A model generated the notes under the pieces. That model had not been told where the DNA came from. It made no database searches and saw only the letters and a list, made by a program, of their open reading frames with translations. The translations under genes and the position numbers were made by a program. 36,042 bases of DNA from Thermoguttaceae bacterium (GTDB lineage Bacteria; Planctomycetota; Planctomycetia; Pirellulales; Thermoguttaceae): NCBI GenBank assembly GCA_017652805.1, contig JAGCAH010000030.1:1-36042 (forward strand), written 5' to 3'. Shown here piece after piece: positions 23,394 to 32,225 of this stretch. How positions within the stretch are numbered: the stretch's first letter is position 1; every line of letters begins with the position of its first letter.

Positions 23394-25004
23394 TCAACTG
23401 ACCGGCAGTTCGATTCGGAACGAAGCTCCCATCCCTTTTCCGGGACTCGACGCGTAGATGTGCCCTTTGTGTCCCAGGACGATCCGATTGGCAATCGCCA
23501 GCCCCAGACCGGTTCCGACCCCGGGATCTTTGGTCGTAAAGAACGGCTCGAAGATGTTTTCGAGCGTGGCCGGGTCGATTCCCCCGCCGTTGTCCGAAAC
23601 GACCAGAATCGCTAAATCCCGCTGACGCCGAGCCGAAATCGTCACCAGTCCGTCGTCGCCGATCGAGTCCAGCGCGTTGGTCAGCAGATTCAGGATTACC
23701 TGTTTGATCTCCTGCGGGTTCACCATCGCGTAGACCGGTCCCCCGGGGAGGATCTCGATCCGTTTATGGCGGTACCGGCTCTGGGTCAGGGCCATCTCGA
23801 CCATACTCTCGGCAATCCCGCGCAGTTCGGCGCGCGTCTTTTCCCCGCGGCCGGTCCGTGAAAAATCGAGAAGCTTTTCGGTGATTCCCTTACACCGGAA
23901 CGCCTCGTCCTGAATCATCTCGACATACTTCTGCACGACGGCCAGTTCGGCGCTGATCTGTTGGGGATCCTTCTGCCGATCGAGGAGCGCCCGAATCCGG
24001 CGGGGGAGCGACTCGGCGCTCATCGCGATCGAAGCGAGCGGGTTATTGATCTCGTGCGCCACCCCGGCGGCGAGGAACCCGACGCTCGCCAGGCGGTCGC
24101 TCCGGATCACCTCTTCGGAGCGGCGGCGGACCTGATCGTCCAGATCGTCCCGGATCCCTTCGAACCGTTCGGTCATCTGGTTGAGGGCGCCGGCCAATTC
24201 GTCGAACTCGTCGTTGGTCGCCATATCGATCCGGTAGTCGAAATCCCCCTGCGCCACGCGCCGCGATCCGGTCACGAGAGTTCGAAGCGGCCGGAAGATC
24301 CAGATATAGGCGAAATGAATCAGGAGGATCGTCAGAACGATCGACGCGGCGCTCGTCGAAATCAGTGTTACACGGATATACTTGTACTGCGAAAGGACGC
24401 GGTCCGAAAAACCGGCCAGTTCCCGATGCAGACCGCTCGGGAGGCTTTCGGTCAGGCTTTGGACCTCTCCCAGCTGACGATCGACCCTGTCGATCACCTC
24501 GTCGTCGGTGATCCAGCGGTAATGGGAGGTGACGTCGCGGATCCCGTCGAGAAGGGATCGAATCTCCTCGATCGCGCGGAGTTCCGACGAAAGAACCGAT
24601 CCCGAATCGGCGGCGTGGGGACGCTGATAGATCAGTTTTTCATACTCGTCGAGCTGCTGCCGGTAATCGGAAAGCTTTTTGAGAAAGAGGGAATACGCTT
24701 CCAGAGTCGGCTGTTTCGAGAAATCGAAAAGCTCCATCCGCCGCATCTGCTGTTCGACCCGGTTTTTGACCTGCTGTTCGGCCATGCGGGTTCCCTTGAT
24801 CTGGCTGACCTGCATCCGCAGGGCGCCGATCGACGTTCCCAGACGCGCGGCGGCGGGGAGCTCCTGCGAGCGCCGGCTGATATCGTAGACCAGACTCCGA
24901 AAATGCCGGAGGGTATAGACTTCGGTCGCGATCAACACGATCAGAAGGACAAGCACAATCGATGTCCATATCCGGATTCGGGATTTGAGCGACCAGCGTT
25001 TCAT
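23394..25004 (-). CDS. Sensor histidine kinase, partner of the NtrC-like regulator
   Basis: 536 aa, inner-membrane kinase. Seen: TM1 (10-30), extracytoplasmic helical sensor region (31-205), TM2 (212-236), HAMP (237-290), dimerisation helix with phosphoacceptor His317 in [20 protein letters not shown], and ATPase domain with N box [11 protein letters not shown] (Asn443), DNGGGID, and [11 protein letters not shown]. The NtrB/ZraS-like HEINNP box and the neighbouring NtrC-type regulator fit a sigma-54 two-component system. The signal sensed is not evident. The frame opens at 25058; the ATG at 25004 has GGAAG 9 bases upstream and directly precedes TM1. A terminator hairpin (25026-25066) lies just before it. 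Confidence 0.93.
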   Translation of the reverse strand: MKRWSLKSRIRIWTSIVLVLLIVLIATEVYTLRHFRSLVYDISRRSQELPAAARLGTSIGALRMQVSQIKGTRMAEQQVKNRVEQQMRRMELFDFSKQPTLEAYSLFLKKLSDYRQQLDEYEKLIYQRPHAADSGSVLSSELRAIEEIRSLLDGIRDVTSHYRWITDDEVIDRVDRQLGEVQSLTESLPSGLHRELAGFSDRVLSQYKYIRVTLISTSAASIVLTILLIHFAYIWIFRPLRTLVTGSRRVAQGDFDYRIDMATNDEFDELAGALNQMTERFEGIRDDLDDQVRRRSEEVIRSDRLASVGFLAAGVAHEINNPLASIAMSAESLPRRIRALLDRQKDPQQISAELAVVQKYVEMIQDEAFRCKGITEKLLDFSRTGRGEKTRAELRGIAESMVEMALTQSRYRHKRIEILPGGPVYAMVNPQEIKQVILNLLTNALDSIGDDGLVTISARRQRDLAILVVSDNGGGIDPATLENIFEPFFTTKDPGVGTGLGLAIANRIVLGHKGHIYASSPGKGMGASFRIELPVS

Positions 25005-25025
25005 CGTAAAAATCTTCCGTCTGTC

Positions 25026-25066
25026 AAAAAAAACCGCGGTGTGTGCCGATTCTAGCACAACACCGC
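25026..25066 (-). terminator. Rho-independent terminator of the RND operon
   Basis: Minus strand arm 25055-25066 pairs with 25036-25046 (GCGGTG...CACCGC core, one bulge) around an 8-base loop and is followed, after CGG, by T8. It is 36 bases after the RND stop and only about 20 bases before the kinase ATG. Confidence 0.75.
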
Positions 25067-25078
25067 AGTTTGACTCAA
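25049..25078 (-). promoter_or_regulatory. Possible kinase-gene promoter overlapping the terminator
   Basis: Minus strand TTGAGT (25073-25078), 18-base spacer, TAGAAT (25049-25054). The -10 coincides with the loop of the terminator. The start would fall inside the right half of the hairpin, so such a transcript would escape termination. Confidence 0.35.
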
Positions 25079-25102
25079 GCCGGATTTACCGCAGCGAAAC
25101 GG

Positions 25103-28100
25103 CTATTTCTTTCTGGCGAAGAAGCCGTTCGTCGCCTCGCGCATCTTCTGGCACATCGCGTAGAAGGGGGGGATGAACGCGACGCCGACCACTCCGGCGA
25201 CCATCATTCCCCAGCCGGTCGAAATGCCGACGATATTTCGGCTGACCGCACCGGCGCCGGTGGCGAACATCAGGGGAAGAACGCCGACCACGAAACAGCC
25301 GGCGGTCATCATCACGGCCCGGTACCGATACCGCGCTCCGCGGATCGCCGCCTCGTCGATCGGAACCCCCTGTTCCCGTTCCTGTTTGGCGAACTCGACC
25401 ATCAGAATCGAGATCTTCGCCGAAAGCCCCAGAAGCATGATCAGGCTCAGCTGCGCGTAAATATCGAGCGCCATCTTATTGAACCACATCGCTCCCAACC
25501 CGCCGAGCGTGGCGAACGCGCATGAAAGGAGTACGGGAAGCGGCACGGTCCACGACTCGTATTTCGCGGCGAGGAAAAGGTACCCGAACGCCAGGGCCAA
25601 CACCATCAGGTAGAAGAGTTTTCCCTCGTTCCCTTTCTGGTGAAAACTCATATCGGTCCAGCTGATCGAGTAATCGTGCGAACCGGGATCGTTGATCGCC
25701 TCGTCGACGTGCCTGACCAGGCGGTCCATGATCGCGCCGGTACTCGCGCCGGGGACCGGGATCACCGTCACGGCGGCGTCCATCGACTGCTTGAATCGGG
25801 AGATCTTGTGCGCGCCCATCTTCGAGCGGACCCGCGCCAGCGCCGAAAGGGGAACCTCGTCTCCCGACGTGCTGGGAATCATGATCTCGTCGAGGTTCCC
25901 AAGATTCGAACGCGAATCGGCTTTCCCCTGCACTTTCACCTTAAACGAATACCCGTAAAGGTTAAAGTCGTTCACGTAATACGAGGCGATCTTCTGCTGA
26001 AGCGTCGAAAAGAGGACGCCGACTGGAACGCCGAGCGCTTCGGCCTTCTGCCGGTCGATATCGAGGTAGACTTCCGGCGTGCTGGCGTTAAACGACGAGA
26101 ACGCGTAGGCCACGTCGGGGAAGATTTCTTTATTGTTCAGGTCGGTCAAAAAACGGCCGAGCCGTTCTTCGAGGTCTTTCGGGGTATGTTCGCCGCTGAC
26201 GCAAAGCGCGAAGGTCACCCCGCCGGTCACGCCGAGTCCCATGATCGCCGGGGGCTGGAACGAGGTCAGCGTCCCGTAGGGGAGTTTCTCCCCCTGCGCC
26301 ATCACGGCATTGTTGATCGCGTCTATCTGCAGATCAGGGGTTTTCCGTTTATCCCAGTCAACCAGATCAACGATCCCCAGCCCGTAGTTTTCCCCCGCGC
26401 CGCTCACGAACGAATAGCCGGCGACGTTCGTCACCCGTTCGACTCCCGGCAGGGGGCCGACCAGATCCTGGAACGCCAGCACCGCCAGGTCGGTTCGTTT
26501 GAGCGAGGCACCGGGCGGCAGGACGATCTCGCAGAGAAGCGCGCCTTTATCCTCGTTCGGAATAAACCCGGTATTGAGTTGTTTAAAGACCGCCCAGTTC
26601 GCAAATAACAGCGCGGCCAAGACAACGATCGTCAGAAGGATTCGGCGGATAAAGACCTTCGAAACCGCAATATACCCGAGCTTGGTCGTCTCGACAAACC
26701 ACTCGAAAAAGCGGAACAGGAAAAACTTCTTCCGATTCTCCTCGTAGGGGCGGAGGACCAGCGCGCAGAGCGCCGGCGAGAGGGTCAGCGCGTTGACCGC
26801 CGAGAAGATGATCGCGATACACATCGTCAGCGAGAACTGCTTATAGATGATCCCGACGATCCCGCCGAAGAAAGAAAGGGGCGCGAAGAACGCCACCATC
26901 ACGAAGGTCGAGGCGAGGATCGCGCCGGTCGTCTGATGCATACTCTTAACGGCGGCGTCGTACGACGAAAGGTGCTCCTCCTCGATCAGACGGACCGCGT
27001 TTTCGACGACGATGATCCCGTCGTCGACCAACAGCCCGATCACCAGAATCAACCCGAACATTGTCAGCACGTTGATCGAGTAGCCCATCAGGAGCATCAC
27101 AAAGAACGTCCCCAAAAGCGAAACCGGAATGGCGACGGCGGGAATGATCGTGGCGCGCCAGTCCTGCAGGAAGACGAACGTTACCAGAACGACCAGCACG
27201 AGGGTCATGACGAGTGTTTCGGCGATTTCGCTGATACTCCGGCGAATGAACTCCGTCGGGTCGTAGCTCAGAAGATAACTGACCCCTTTCGGGAACCGCT
27301 TGGCGATCTCCTCCATTTCGGCGTTGGCGTTTTTGATCAGCGCCACGGCGTTCGCTCCGGTCTGACGATACATCCCGACCGCGATCGAATGATCACCGTT
27401 CAGATATGCGTTCGAGAAGTAATACTCGCTTCCCAGTTCCAGATCGGCGATTTCGCCAAGCGTCACCTGTCGGCCGGCGTCGTCGGTCCTCACAATGATC
27501 TCCTTGAACTGTTCGGGAGTCTTGAGCCGCCCGAGCGTATCGATCTTCAGCTGCACATAGTCGCTGGCGGTCTCGCCCCCCAGGGTACCGGCAGCGGCCT
27601 GCAGGTTCTGCGACTGAATCGCCGCCACGACCTCGTCGGTCGATATCTCCATACTCGAGAGTTTCAGCGGATCGAGCCAGACGCGCATACTGTAGTTTCG
27701 TTCGCCCAGGATTTCGGTATCGGTCATCCCGTCGATCCGCGCCAGCCGGTCGCGGACGTTCATGCGGACGTAGTTCGCCAGCTCCAGCAGGTTCAGTTCC
27801 GAACCGTCGGTGGTGAACGAGAAGATCCCGATCATATCCGACGAGCGTTTGGCGACTTTCACCCCGATCGCTCTCACTTCGGGAGGGAGTTTCGTCTCGG
27901 CACGCTGCACCGCGTTCTGAACGTTCACCTGGGCGATATCGTCGTCAGTCCCCGGCTTAAAATAAATACTCAGAGAATAGTTTCCGTTGTTGTCGCTGTC
28001 GGAACTGAAATAGATGCTGTTTTCGATCCCGTTCGCTTCCTCTTCGATCACGCTGGCGACCGTCTCGACGATCACGTCCGACGTCGCGCCCGGATAAGTC

Positions 28101-28243
28101 GCCGAGACGCGCACGCACGGCGGCGCCAATTCGGGATACTCGGCGATCGGAAGACGAAAAACACAGAGCAGACCGATGAGCGAAATCACGATCGAAACGA
28201 CAAGCGCGAGTTTCGGCCGATCAATAAATATTTTCGAAAACAT
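25103..28243 (-). CDS. RND (AcrB/HAE1-type) multidrug efflux pump
   Basis: 1046 aa, proton-driven inner-membrane transporter of a tripartite efflux system. Seen: N-terminal TM1 after MFSKIFIDRPKLALVVSIV, the porter start YPELAPPCVRVSATYPGATSD, a TM4 segment with the proton-relay pair Asp-Asp in GLLVDDGIIVVENAVRLIEEE (near residue 405, split here as two overlapping stretches), and TM10 Lys in GLSAKISILMVEFAKQ. Two large extracytoplasmic loops and 12 membrane segments fit the family. The ATG at 28243 has GAAGGA 6 bases upstream. It follows the adaptor gene by 65 bases and ends at the terminator 25026-25066. No outer-membrane channel gene is in the window. Substrates unknown; the MarR regulator suggests toxic organic compounds. 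Confidence 0.95.
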   Translation of the reverse strand: MFSKIFIDRPKLALVVSIVISLIGLLCVFRLPIAEYPELAPPCVRVSATYPGATSDVIVETVASVIEEEANGIENSIYFSSDSDNNGNYSLSIYFKPGTDDDIAQVNVQNAVQRAETKLPPEVRAIGVKVAKRSSDMIGIFSFTTDGSELNLLELANYVRMNVRDRLARIDGMTDTEILGERNYSMRVWLDPLKLSSMEISTDEVVAAIQSQNLQAAAGTLGGETASDYVQLKIDTLGRLKTPEQFKEIIVRTDDAGRQVTLGEIADLELGSEYYFSNAYLNGDHSIAVGMYRQTGANAVALIKNANAEMEEIAKRFPKGVSYLLSYDPTEFIRRSISEIAETLVMTLVLVVLVTFVFLQDWRATIIPAVAIPVSLLGTFFVMLLMGYSINVLTMFGLILVIGLLVDDGIIVVENAVRLIEEEHLSSYDAAVKSMHQTTGAILASTFVMVAFFAPLSFFGGIVGIIYKQFSLTMCIAIIFSAVNALTLSPALCALVLRPYEENRKKFFLFRFFEWFVETTKLGYIAVSKVFIRRILLTIVVLAALLFANWAVFKQLNTGFIPNEDKGALLCEIVLPPGASLKRTDLAVLAFQDLVGPLPGVERVTNVAGYSFVSGAGENYGLGIVDLVDWDKRKTPDLQIDAINNAVMAQGEKLPYGTLTSFQPPAIMGLGVTGGVTFALCVSGEHTPKDLEERLGRFLTDLNNKEIFPDVAYAFSSFNASTPEVYLDIDRQKAEALGVPVGVLFSTLQQKIASYYVNDFNLYGYSFKVKVQGKADSRSNLGNLDEIMIPSTSGDEVPLSALARVRSKMGAHKISRFKQSMDAAVTVIPVPGASTGAIMDRLVRHVDEAINDPGSHDYSISWTDMSFHQKGNEGKLFYLMVLALAFGYLFLAAKYESWTVPLPVLLSCAFATLGGLGAMWFNKMALDIYAQLSLIMLLGLSAKISILMVEFAKQEREQGVPIDEAAIRGARYRYRAVMMTAGCFVVGVLPLMFATGAGAVSRNIVGISTGWGMMVAGVVGVAFIPPFYAMCQKMREATNGFFARKK

Positions 28244-28308
28244 ACTGTTCCTTCTTACTCGGTATTCGGATAATCAAAATCGTTTTGACGTCGGGGAGAG
28301 GCGCTCCG

Positions 28309-29559
28309 TTACAGCTCGTCCTTTTCGGCGGGGATCGGATTGACCTGCTGACCGGGCTGAACCTTGTTCATCCCCTCGATCACCACCGTCTCGCCCGGTT
28401 TGATTCCGGATGTGATTTCGTAATACTTTTCGGAAAGTGCTCCGAGCCGAACCTCGCGGCGTTCGACTTTGTTCTCGCCGTCCAGCACGTAGACGAAGTT
28501 CCCGCCCCCCGCCACGGTCTGAACCGCCGAGGCGATCACCGCACAGGTCGGGTTCTCCGATTTCGGGCTCAGATAGACCGTCGCGTAACTTCCGGGAAGG
28601 AGTTTATGATCCTCGTTTTGAAGTGTCGCCCAGATCATGATCTTGTTCGTTTTCGGATCGACCTTATTGTCGATCAGGGCAATCTCCGCCTCTTCGCCGT
28701 ACATCGTCCCGTCGGCCAACTCGAGCCGTATCCGGGCGATATCGCGAATCCCCTTCTCTCCGCCGTAGGTCGTCAGGAAGAGCTGTTCGCTGATCGCGAA
28801 ACGGACGTAAATCGGCGAAATCGTCTTGATATCGACCATTTTGCCGAACTGCGGCGTCACCAGGTTGCCGGGGGTGACGGTCACCTTGCCGATCTTCCCC
28901 GAAATCGGAGCGGTGATCCGCGTATGTTCCATATCGAACGCCGCCAGATCGGCGGCCGCCTCGGCGGCGGCCAGCGCCGACTTGGCGGTTTCGAACTGCG
29001 ACTTAACCGAGGCGAGCGTCGCCTCGGCCGCCGCCAGCTGCGCGCGGGTCGCCTTGAACGCCGACTCGGTATTGTCGACGTCGTCCTGCGAGACGGCGGT
29101 GCCGCGCGCGAAAAGCTGCTTGTTCCTGTTGTACGTCGCCTCGCGGTATTCGAGGATCGAGTTCAGTTCCTCGATCCGCGCCTCCTGCTGCTTGATTGCC
29201 GCTTCGGCCTGCACAATCGCCGACTGCCGTGACGCGACCTCGGCCTCGGCGCGCTTGAGCGTCGCGGCATACTCGCGCTGTTCGATTTCAAAGAGAAGGT
29301 CTCCCGCCTCGACGAAATCCCCCTCTTTGAAGTTGATCTTTTCGATATAGCCGGTTACGCGCGGAACGATATCGACCTCTTCGACCGCCACGATCGGTCC
29401 GGGAAACCGGCGGACGTCAAGTTCGCCCATCTCCACCGAAGGGGCCGTGATCACATTCGGAACCGCGGTCGCCGGACCGCCCCCCGGCTGCGCCTGGGCG
29501 CGGAGAGCGGCCAGGATAATCAGCGTTAGCAAAAAACTTCCAATTTTCATCGACTTCAT
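28309..29559 (-). CDS. RND efflux periplasmic adaptor (AcrA-type membrane fusion protein)
   Basis: 416 aa, joins the RND pump to an outer-membrane channel. Seen: cleavable signal peptide (1-23, ending AQAQ; no lipobox Cys, unlike AcrA of enterics), lipoyl halves VDIVPRVTGYIEKINFKEGD (62-81) and TRITAPISGKIGKVTVTPGN (213-232), a long alpha-helical hairpin between them (about 98-208, Ala/Glu/Gln-rich), then the beta-barrel and membrane-proximal domains with LLPGSYATVYL. First gene of the efflux operon; divergent from marR. ATG at 29559, with a second ATG three codons later; GAGG lies 13 bases before the first, so the start is uncertain by 3 residues. Confidence 0.93.
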   Translation of the reverse strand: MKSMKIGSFLLTLIILAALRAQAQPGGGPATAVPNVITAPSVEMGELDVRRFPGPIVAVEEVDIVPRVTGYIEKINFKEGDFVEAGDLLFEIEQREYAATLKRAEAEVASRQSAIVQAEAAIKQQEARIEELNSILEYREATYNRNKQLFARGTAVSQDDVDNTESAFKATRAQLAAAEATLASVKSQFETAKSALAAAEAAADLAAFDMEHTRITAPISGKIGKVTVTPGNLVTPQFGKMVDIKTISPIYVRFAISEQLFLTTYGGEKGIRDIARIRLELADGTMYGEEAEIALIDNKVDPKTNKIMIWATLQNEDHKLLPGSYATVYLSPKSENPTCAVIASAVQTVAGGGNFVYVLDGENKVERREVRLGALSEKYYEITSGIKPGETVVIEGMNKVQPGQQVNPIPAEKDEL

Positions 29560-29607
29560 GACGTTCTCGATTTCCTCAATTCTTGGGTGGGAGAAAGATC
29601 AAGGTCC

Positions 29608-29635
29608 TTGACAGACCGGGATTTTCGACTAAATT
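29608..29635 (+). promoter_or_regulatory. Promoter of the MarR-type regulator gene
   Basis: TTGACA (29608-29613), 16-base spacer, TAAATT (29630-29635). The first operator-like repeat begins right at its downstream edge, so a bound repressor would cover the start site. Confidence 0.5.
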
Positions 29636-29683
29636 GTTTTAAGACAAAACAGTTTTAAGATAAAACAATTTTATTGTAAAACA
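29636..29683. promoter_or_regulatory. Three tandem 16-bp operator-like repeats
   Basis: GTTTTAAGACAAAACA (29636-29651), GTTTTAAGATAAAACA (29652-29667) and ATTTTATTGTAAAACA (29668-29683) follow each other without a gap. Each is an imperfect palindrome of the form KTTTTAnnnnTAAAAC, as expected for a MarR dimer site. Together they overlap both divergent promoters. Binding by the adjacent MarR protein is inferred. Confidence 0.7.
29652..29680 (-). promoter_or_regulatory. Promoter of the RND efflux operon, inside the operator repeats
   Basis: Minus strand TTTACA (29675-29680), 17-base spacer, TAAAAC (29652-29657). Both boxes are parts of the 16-bp repeats. Confidence 0.45.
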
Positions 29684-29721
29684 GTTTACTCCGGATTTGA
29701 AATTGTGGAAGGTCAACCCCG

Positions 29722-30204
29722 ATGGAAAAATCGAAAAAAATTTTTCCCGACTACGATCCCTGCTCGGCGCTCTTTATCACGGTCAACGCCCTGATCGCCT
29801 ATGGCGATGCCGTCGTCGGCGCCAAGAGAAACAAGGAGCTTCAATCCCTCTTTCCACGGCAGAAGATGGCCCTTTTTGTCATCGAGGCTTCCACGCGTCT
29901 GGTTCCGGACGGCGTTCCTCTTTCGACCGTCGCCCGCACCATCAACATCCCGCTTCCGAGCGCCTCGCAGCTGATCGAGACCCTCGTCAAGAAGAACCTG
30001 GTCAGCCGAACCACCAACCCCGAGAATCATCGCTCGGTTCGGATCACGCTGACCGAACTCGGCCGGAAGCTGACCCGCGAGATCGTCGCCGTGGTCGACG
30101 GTAAACTCCGGGAGCTCCAAGAGGGTCTTTCTCCCGCCGAGATCGCTGCGTTCGACAAAGTGATCCTCCACTGTTTCTCGCGTAAAAACGACGTCTTAAA
30201 GTAG
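29722..30204 (+). CDS. MarR-family transcriptional regulator
   Basis: 160 aa. Seen: N-terminal dimerisation helices, winged helix-turn-helix with PLSTVARTINIPLPSASQLI (78-97), recognition helix continuing to ETLVKKNLVSR, and the wing TNPENHRSVRITLTELGRKL, then C-terminal dimerisation helices. MarR proteins usually repress a neighbouring efflux operon and their own gene and let go when a small aromatic or toxic ligand binds. The divergent RND operon and the shared palindromic repeats at 29636-29683 fit this. The ATG at 29722 has GGAAGG 9 bases upstream. Confidence 0.92.
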   Translation: MEKSKKIFPDYDPCSALFITVNALIAYGDAVVGAKRNKELQSLFPRQKMALFVIEASTRLVPDGVPLSTVARTINIPLPSASQLIETLVKKNLVSRTTNPENHRSVRITLTELGRKLTREIVAVVDGKLRELQEGLSPAEIAAFDKVILHCFSRKNDVLK

Positions 30205-30225
30205 AGGCCGTCTCCGCTGTGTACG

Positions 30226-30254
30226 TTGCCTGCCCGTCATTTTTCGGTTATACT
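30226..30254 (+). promoter_or_regulatory. Promoter of the dtd-symporter transcript
   Basis: TTGCCT (30226-30231), 17-base spacer, TATACT (30249-30254), 75 bases before the dtd ATG. Confidence 0.6.
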
Positions 30255-30328
30255 TTCGAAAGGGTGTCGGCACATTCCGGCGCGGAAAGTCATCGAGGCT
30301 AACCCCGAGTTTGAAAGAGCAAGTCGTT

Positions 30329-30808
30329 ATGCGAGCGTGTATACAGCGAGTCACCCGGGCGCGGGTCGTCCTTCCCGACGAGGGGAACCGGATCAGCGGC
30401 CAGATCGAAAACGGGTTTCTGGTACTCCTGGGGGTCGGTCAGGGAGACACTTCCGACGAAGTTCGGCTCCTGACCCGCAAGATCTGTCGTCTTCGCGTCT
30501 TCGACGACCCGCAGGGGAAGATGAACCTTGATATCGCCCAGATCGGCGGCTCGATACTGGCGGTCAGTCAGTTCACCCTCTACGCCGACGCGGTTCACGG
30601 AAACCGCCCCGGTTTCACCGACGCCGCCCCGCCCGATCTGGCGCGGCGCCTCTACGACGAATTCGTCACGCACGTCCGCGCCGAATACGGGATTCCCGTC
30701 GAGACCGGCGTCTTTCAGGCGATGATGTCGGTCGAACTGGTCAACGACGGGCCGGTCACCATCTGGCTCGACACCGACGAACTCGCAAAAAAGAAAGCCG
30801 TTCGATGA
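30329..30808 (+). CDS. dtd: D-aminoacyl-tRNA deacylase
   Basis: 159 aa; hydrolyses D-amino acids (and Gly from tRNA-Ala) off mischarged tRNA. Seen: MRACIQRVTRARVV start typical of DTD, GFLVLLGVGQGDT, the catalytic-pocket motif SQFTLYAD (91-98 region), GNRPGF, and the cross-subunit Gly-cisPro motif in NDGPVTIWLDT. Full length for the family. The frame can start at a TTG at 30311, but MRACIQRV at 30329 is the conserved start. Its stop TGA overlaps the next ATG (ATGA, 30805-30808), so it is translationally coupled to the symporter gene. Confidence 0.95.
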   Translation: MRACIQRVTRARVVLPDEGNRISGQIENGFLVLLGVGQGDTSDEVRLLTRKICRLRVFDDPQGKMNLDIAQIGGSILAVSQFTLYADAVHGNRPGFTDAAPPDLARRLYDEFVTHVRAEYGIPVETGVFQAMMSVELVNDGPVTIWLDTDELAKKKAVR

Positions 30809-32121
30809 AAAAACTCCTTTCCGCCTATTTCGCCATCCCCCTCATCTGGCGGATTCTCGCCGGATTCGTGTTCGGCGTCGTCTTGGGAATCTCGGCCTCG
30901 CATCTCGAAAAAGAATATCTCGACGCCCTCCTCCCTTACATCGAGCCGTTCGGAACCCTCCTGATTTCGATGCTCAAAATGATCGTCTTCCCGATCATCT
31001 TCTTCTCGCTGATCATCGGTTCGGCGAGTCTGCCGCTGAAGAAGTCGGGCAAACTCGGATCCGCAGTTCTCCTTTGGTACTTCGTCACCTCGGTCGTTGC
31101 CGCGCTGTTCGGAACCGCGACCGCCTTTTTCCTGAATCCCGAAATGAACGGCGCGGCGGAAACCGCGGCGGGTCATCAAAGCGAACTAGCGGCAATAAAA
31201 GCGGCTCCCGCGGGGGGCGGACTCGACGCGTTTCTGGTCAACCTGTTCGCGAATCCGTTCCAGGCGCTCGCCGAAGGGCGGTTCCTGACCATCGTGATCT
31301 TTTCGATTCTTTTCGGTCTGGCGGCGCGCGTTCTTCTCGATTCCGCCCAAACGCCCGACGGGAGCAAAAAACATATCGAAGCGTTCATCGACATCTGCCG
31401 CGCGGCGGCGGCGATTTCGTTTAAGCTGATCGACTGGGTCATGGAATATTTCCCCTTCGGCGTCTTCGCCCTGAGTTTTACCAACTTCGCGCGGAACGGT
31501 TTTCTTCTGTTCGGTCCTTACCTGCGAATCGTGCTCTGCGTAATCGCGTGCGTCTCGGGAATGATCTTCATTGTCTATCCGCTGGCGCTTTTCGTCATCT
31601 GCCGACAGAATCCGTACAAAATCCTTCTGCGTCTGCGCGAACCGATCATCACCGCGTTCGTCACCCGCTCGAGCGCCGCGGCGCTCCCCATCTCGCTCCG
31701 CACCGCCGAAAAACTCGGAATCTCCTCCTCCCTTTCGAGCTTTTCCCTTCCCCTAGGCTGCACGATCAACATGGACGGCGTCTGCGTTCACCTTCCTGTC
31801 TTCGTCATCTTGGCTTCGAACATCTTCGGCGTTCCCTTCACGGCGACCCAAATGCTGATTCTTCTGGTCTCGGTCGTTTTCGCCTCGGTCGGCGCGGGGG
31901 GCGTTCCCGGAGGAAGCGTTTTTCTCCTTTTCATGGTTCTGGAAAACGCCGGGTTCAATACCGCTCAGACCGCGATGATCGTGGCGCTGGCTCTCGGAAT
32001 CAACCCGATCCTCGATATGTTCGAGACCGCCTGTAACGTCACCGGCGACAACGTCTGCACCTACATCGTCGCCAAACGGGGCGGTCTGATCGGCGAAACC
32101 CCGGCGAAGCAGGCCTCTTGA
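30805..32121 (+). CDS. Dicarboxylate/amino acid:cation symporter (DAACS, GltP/DctA family)
   Basis: 438 aa, inner-membrane Na+ or H+ symporter for glutamate, aspartate or C4-dicarboxylates. Seen: about eight membrane segments, HP1 motif TRSSAAALPISL (where the family has TSSSAATLP), TM7 PLGCTINMDG, HP2 GVPGGSVFLL, and TM8 with NPILDMFETACNVTGDN. Known for the family: Asp and Asn in the TM8 stretch hold substrate and sodium, while Arg at the position of an aromatic/Thr residue in HP1 and at TM8 determines charge preference. TM8 here has Glu-Thr-Ala-Cys where acidic-substrate carriers have Arg-Thr-Ala-Val, so the substrate may differ (for example neutral amino acids). Starts inside the dtd stop codon. 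Confidence 0.92.
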   Translation: MKKLLSAYFAIPLIWRILAGFVFGVVLGISASHLEKEYLDALLPYIEPFGTLLISMLKMIVFPIIFFSLIIGSASLPLKKSGKLGSAVLLWYFVTSVVAALFGTATAFFLNPEMNGAAETAAGHQSELAAIKAAPAGGGLDAFLVNLFANPFQALAEGRFLTIVIFSILFGLAARVLLDSAQTPDGSKKHIEAFIDICRAAAAISFKLIDWVMEYFPFGVFALSFTNFARNGFLLFGPYLRIVLCVIACVSGMIFIVYPLALFVICRQNPYKILLRLREPIITAFVTRSSAAALPISLRTAEKLGISSSLSSFSLPLGCTINMDGVCVHLPVFVILASNIFGVPFTATQMLILLVSVVFASVGAGGVPGGSVFLLFMVLENAGFNTAQTAMIVALALGINPILDMFETACNVTGDNVCTYIVAKRGGLIGETPAKQAS

Positions 32122-32146
32122 ATCGGAGAGGCGTACAAGGTAGAAT
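32118..32146 (+). promoter_or_regulatory. Promoter of the aldo/keto reductase gene
   Basis: TTGAAT (32118-32123, overlapping the symporter stop), 17-base spacer, TAGAAT (32141-32146). A small palindrome GTAGAATCTAC covers the -10. Confidence 0.5.
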
Positions 32147-32225
32147 CTACAGGGTCAAAACGGCGCGAAGAGAGCCGGTTCTTCCTCACCCGGTGCTCAA
32201 GCCCACAACCCAGAAAGGTACCCCC

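Noticed and set aside
26936-28273. 445-codon plus-strand frame opposite the RND pump
   Set aside because: Antisense shadow; composition (His, Asp, Arg, Val) is typical of reverse-complement reading in this genome.
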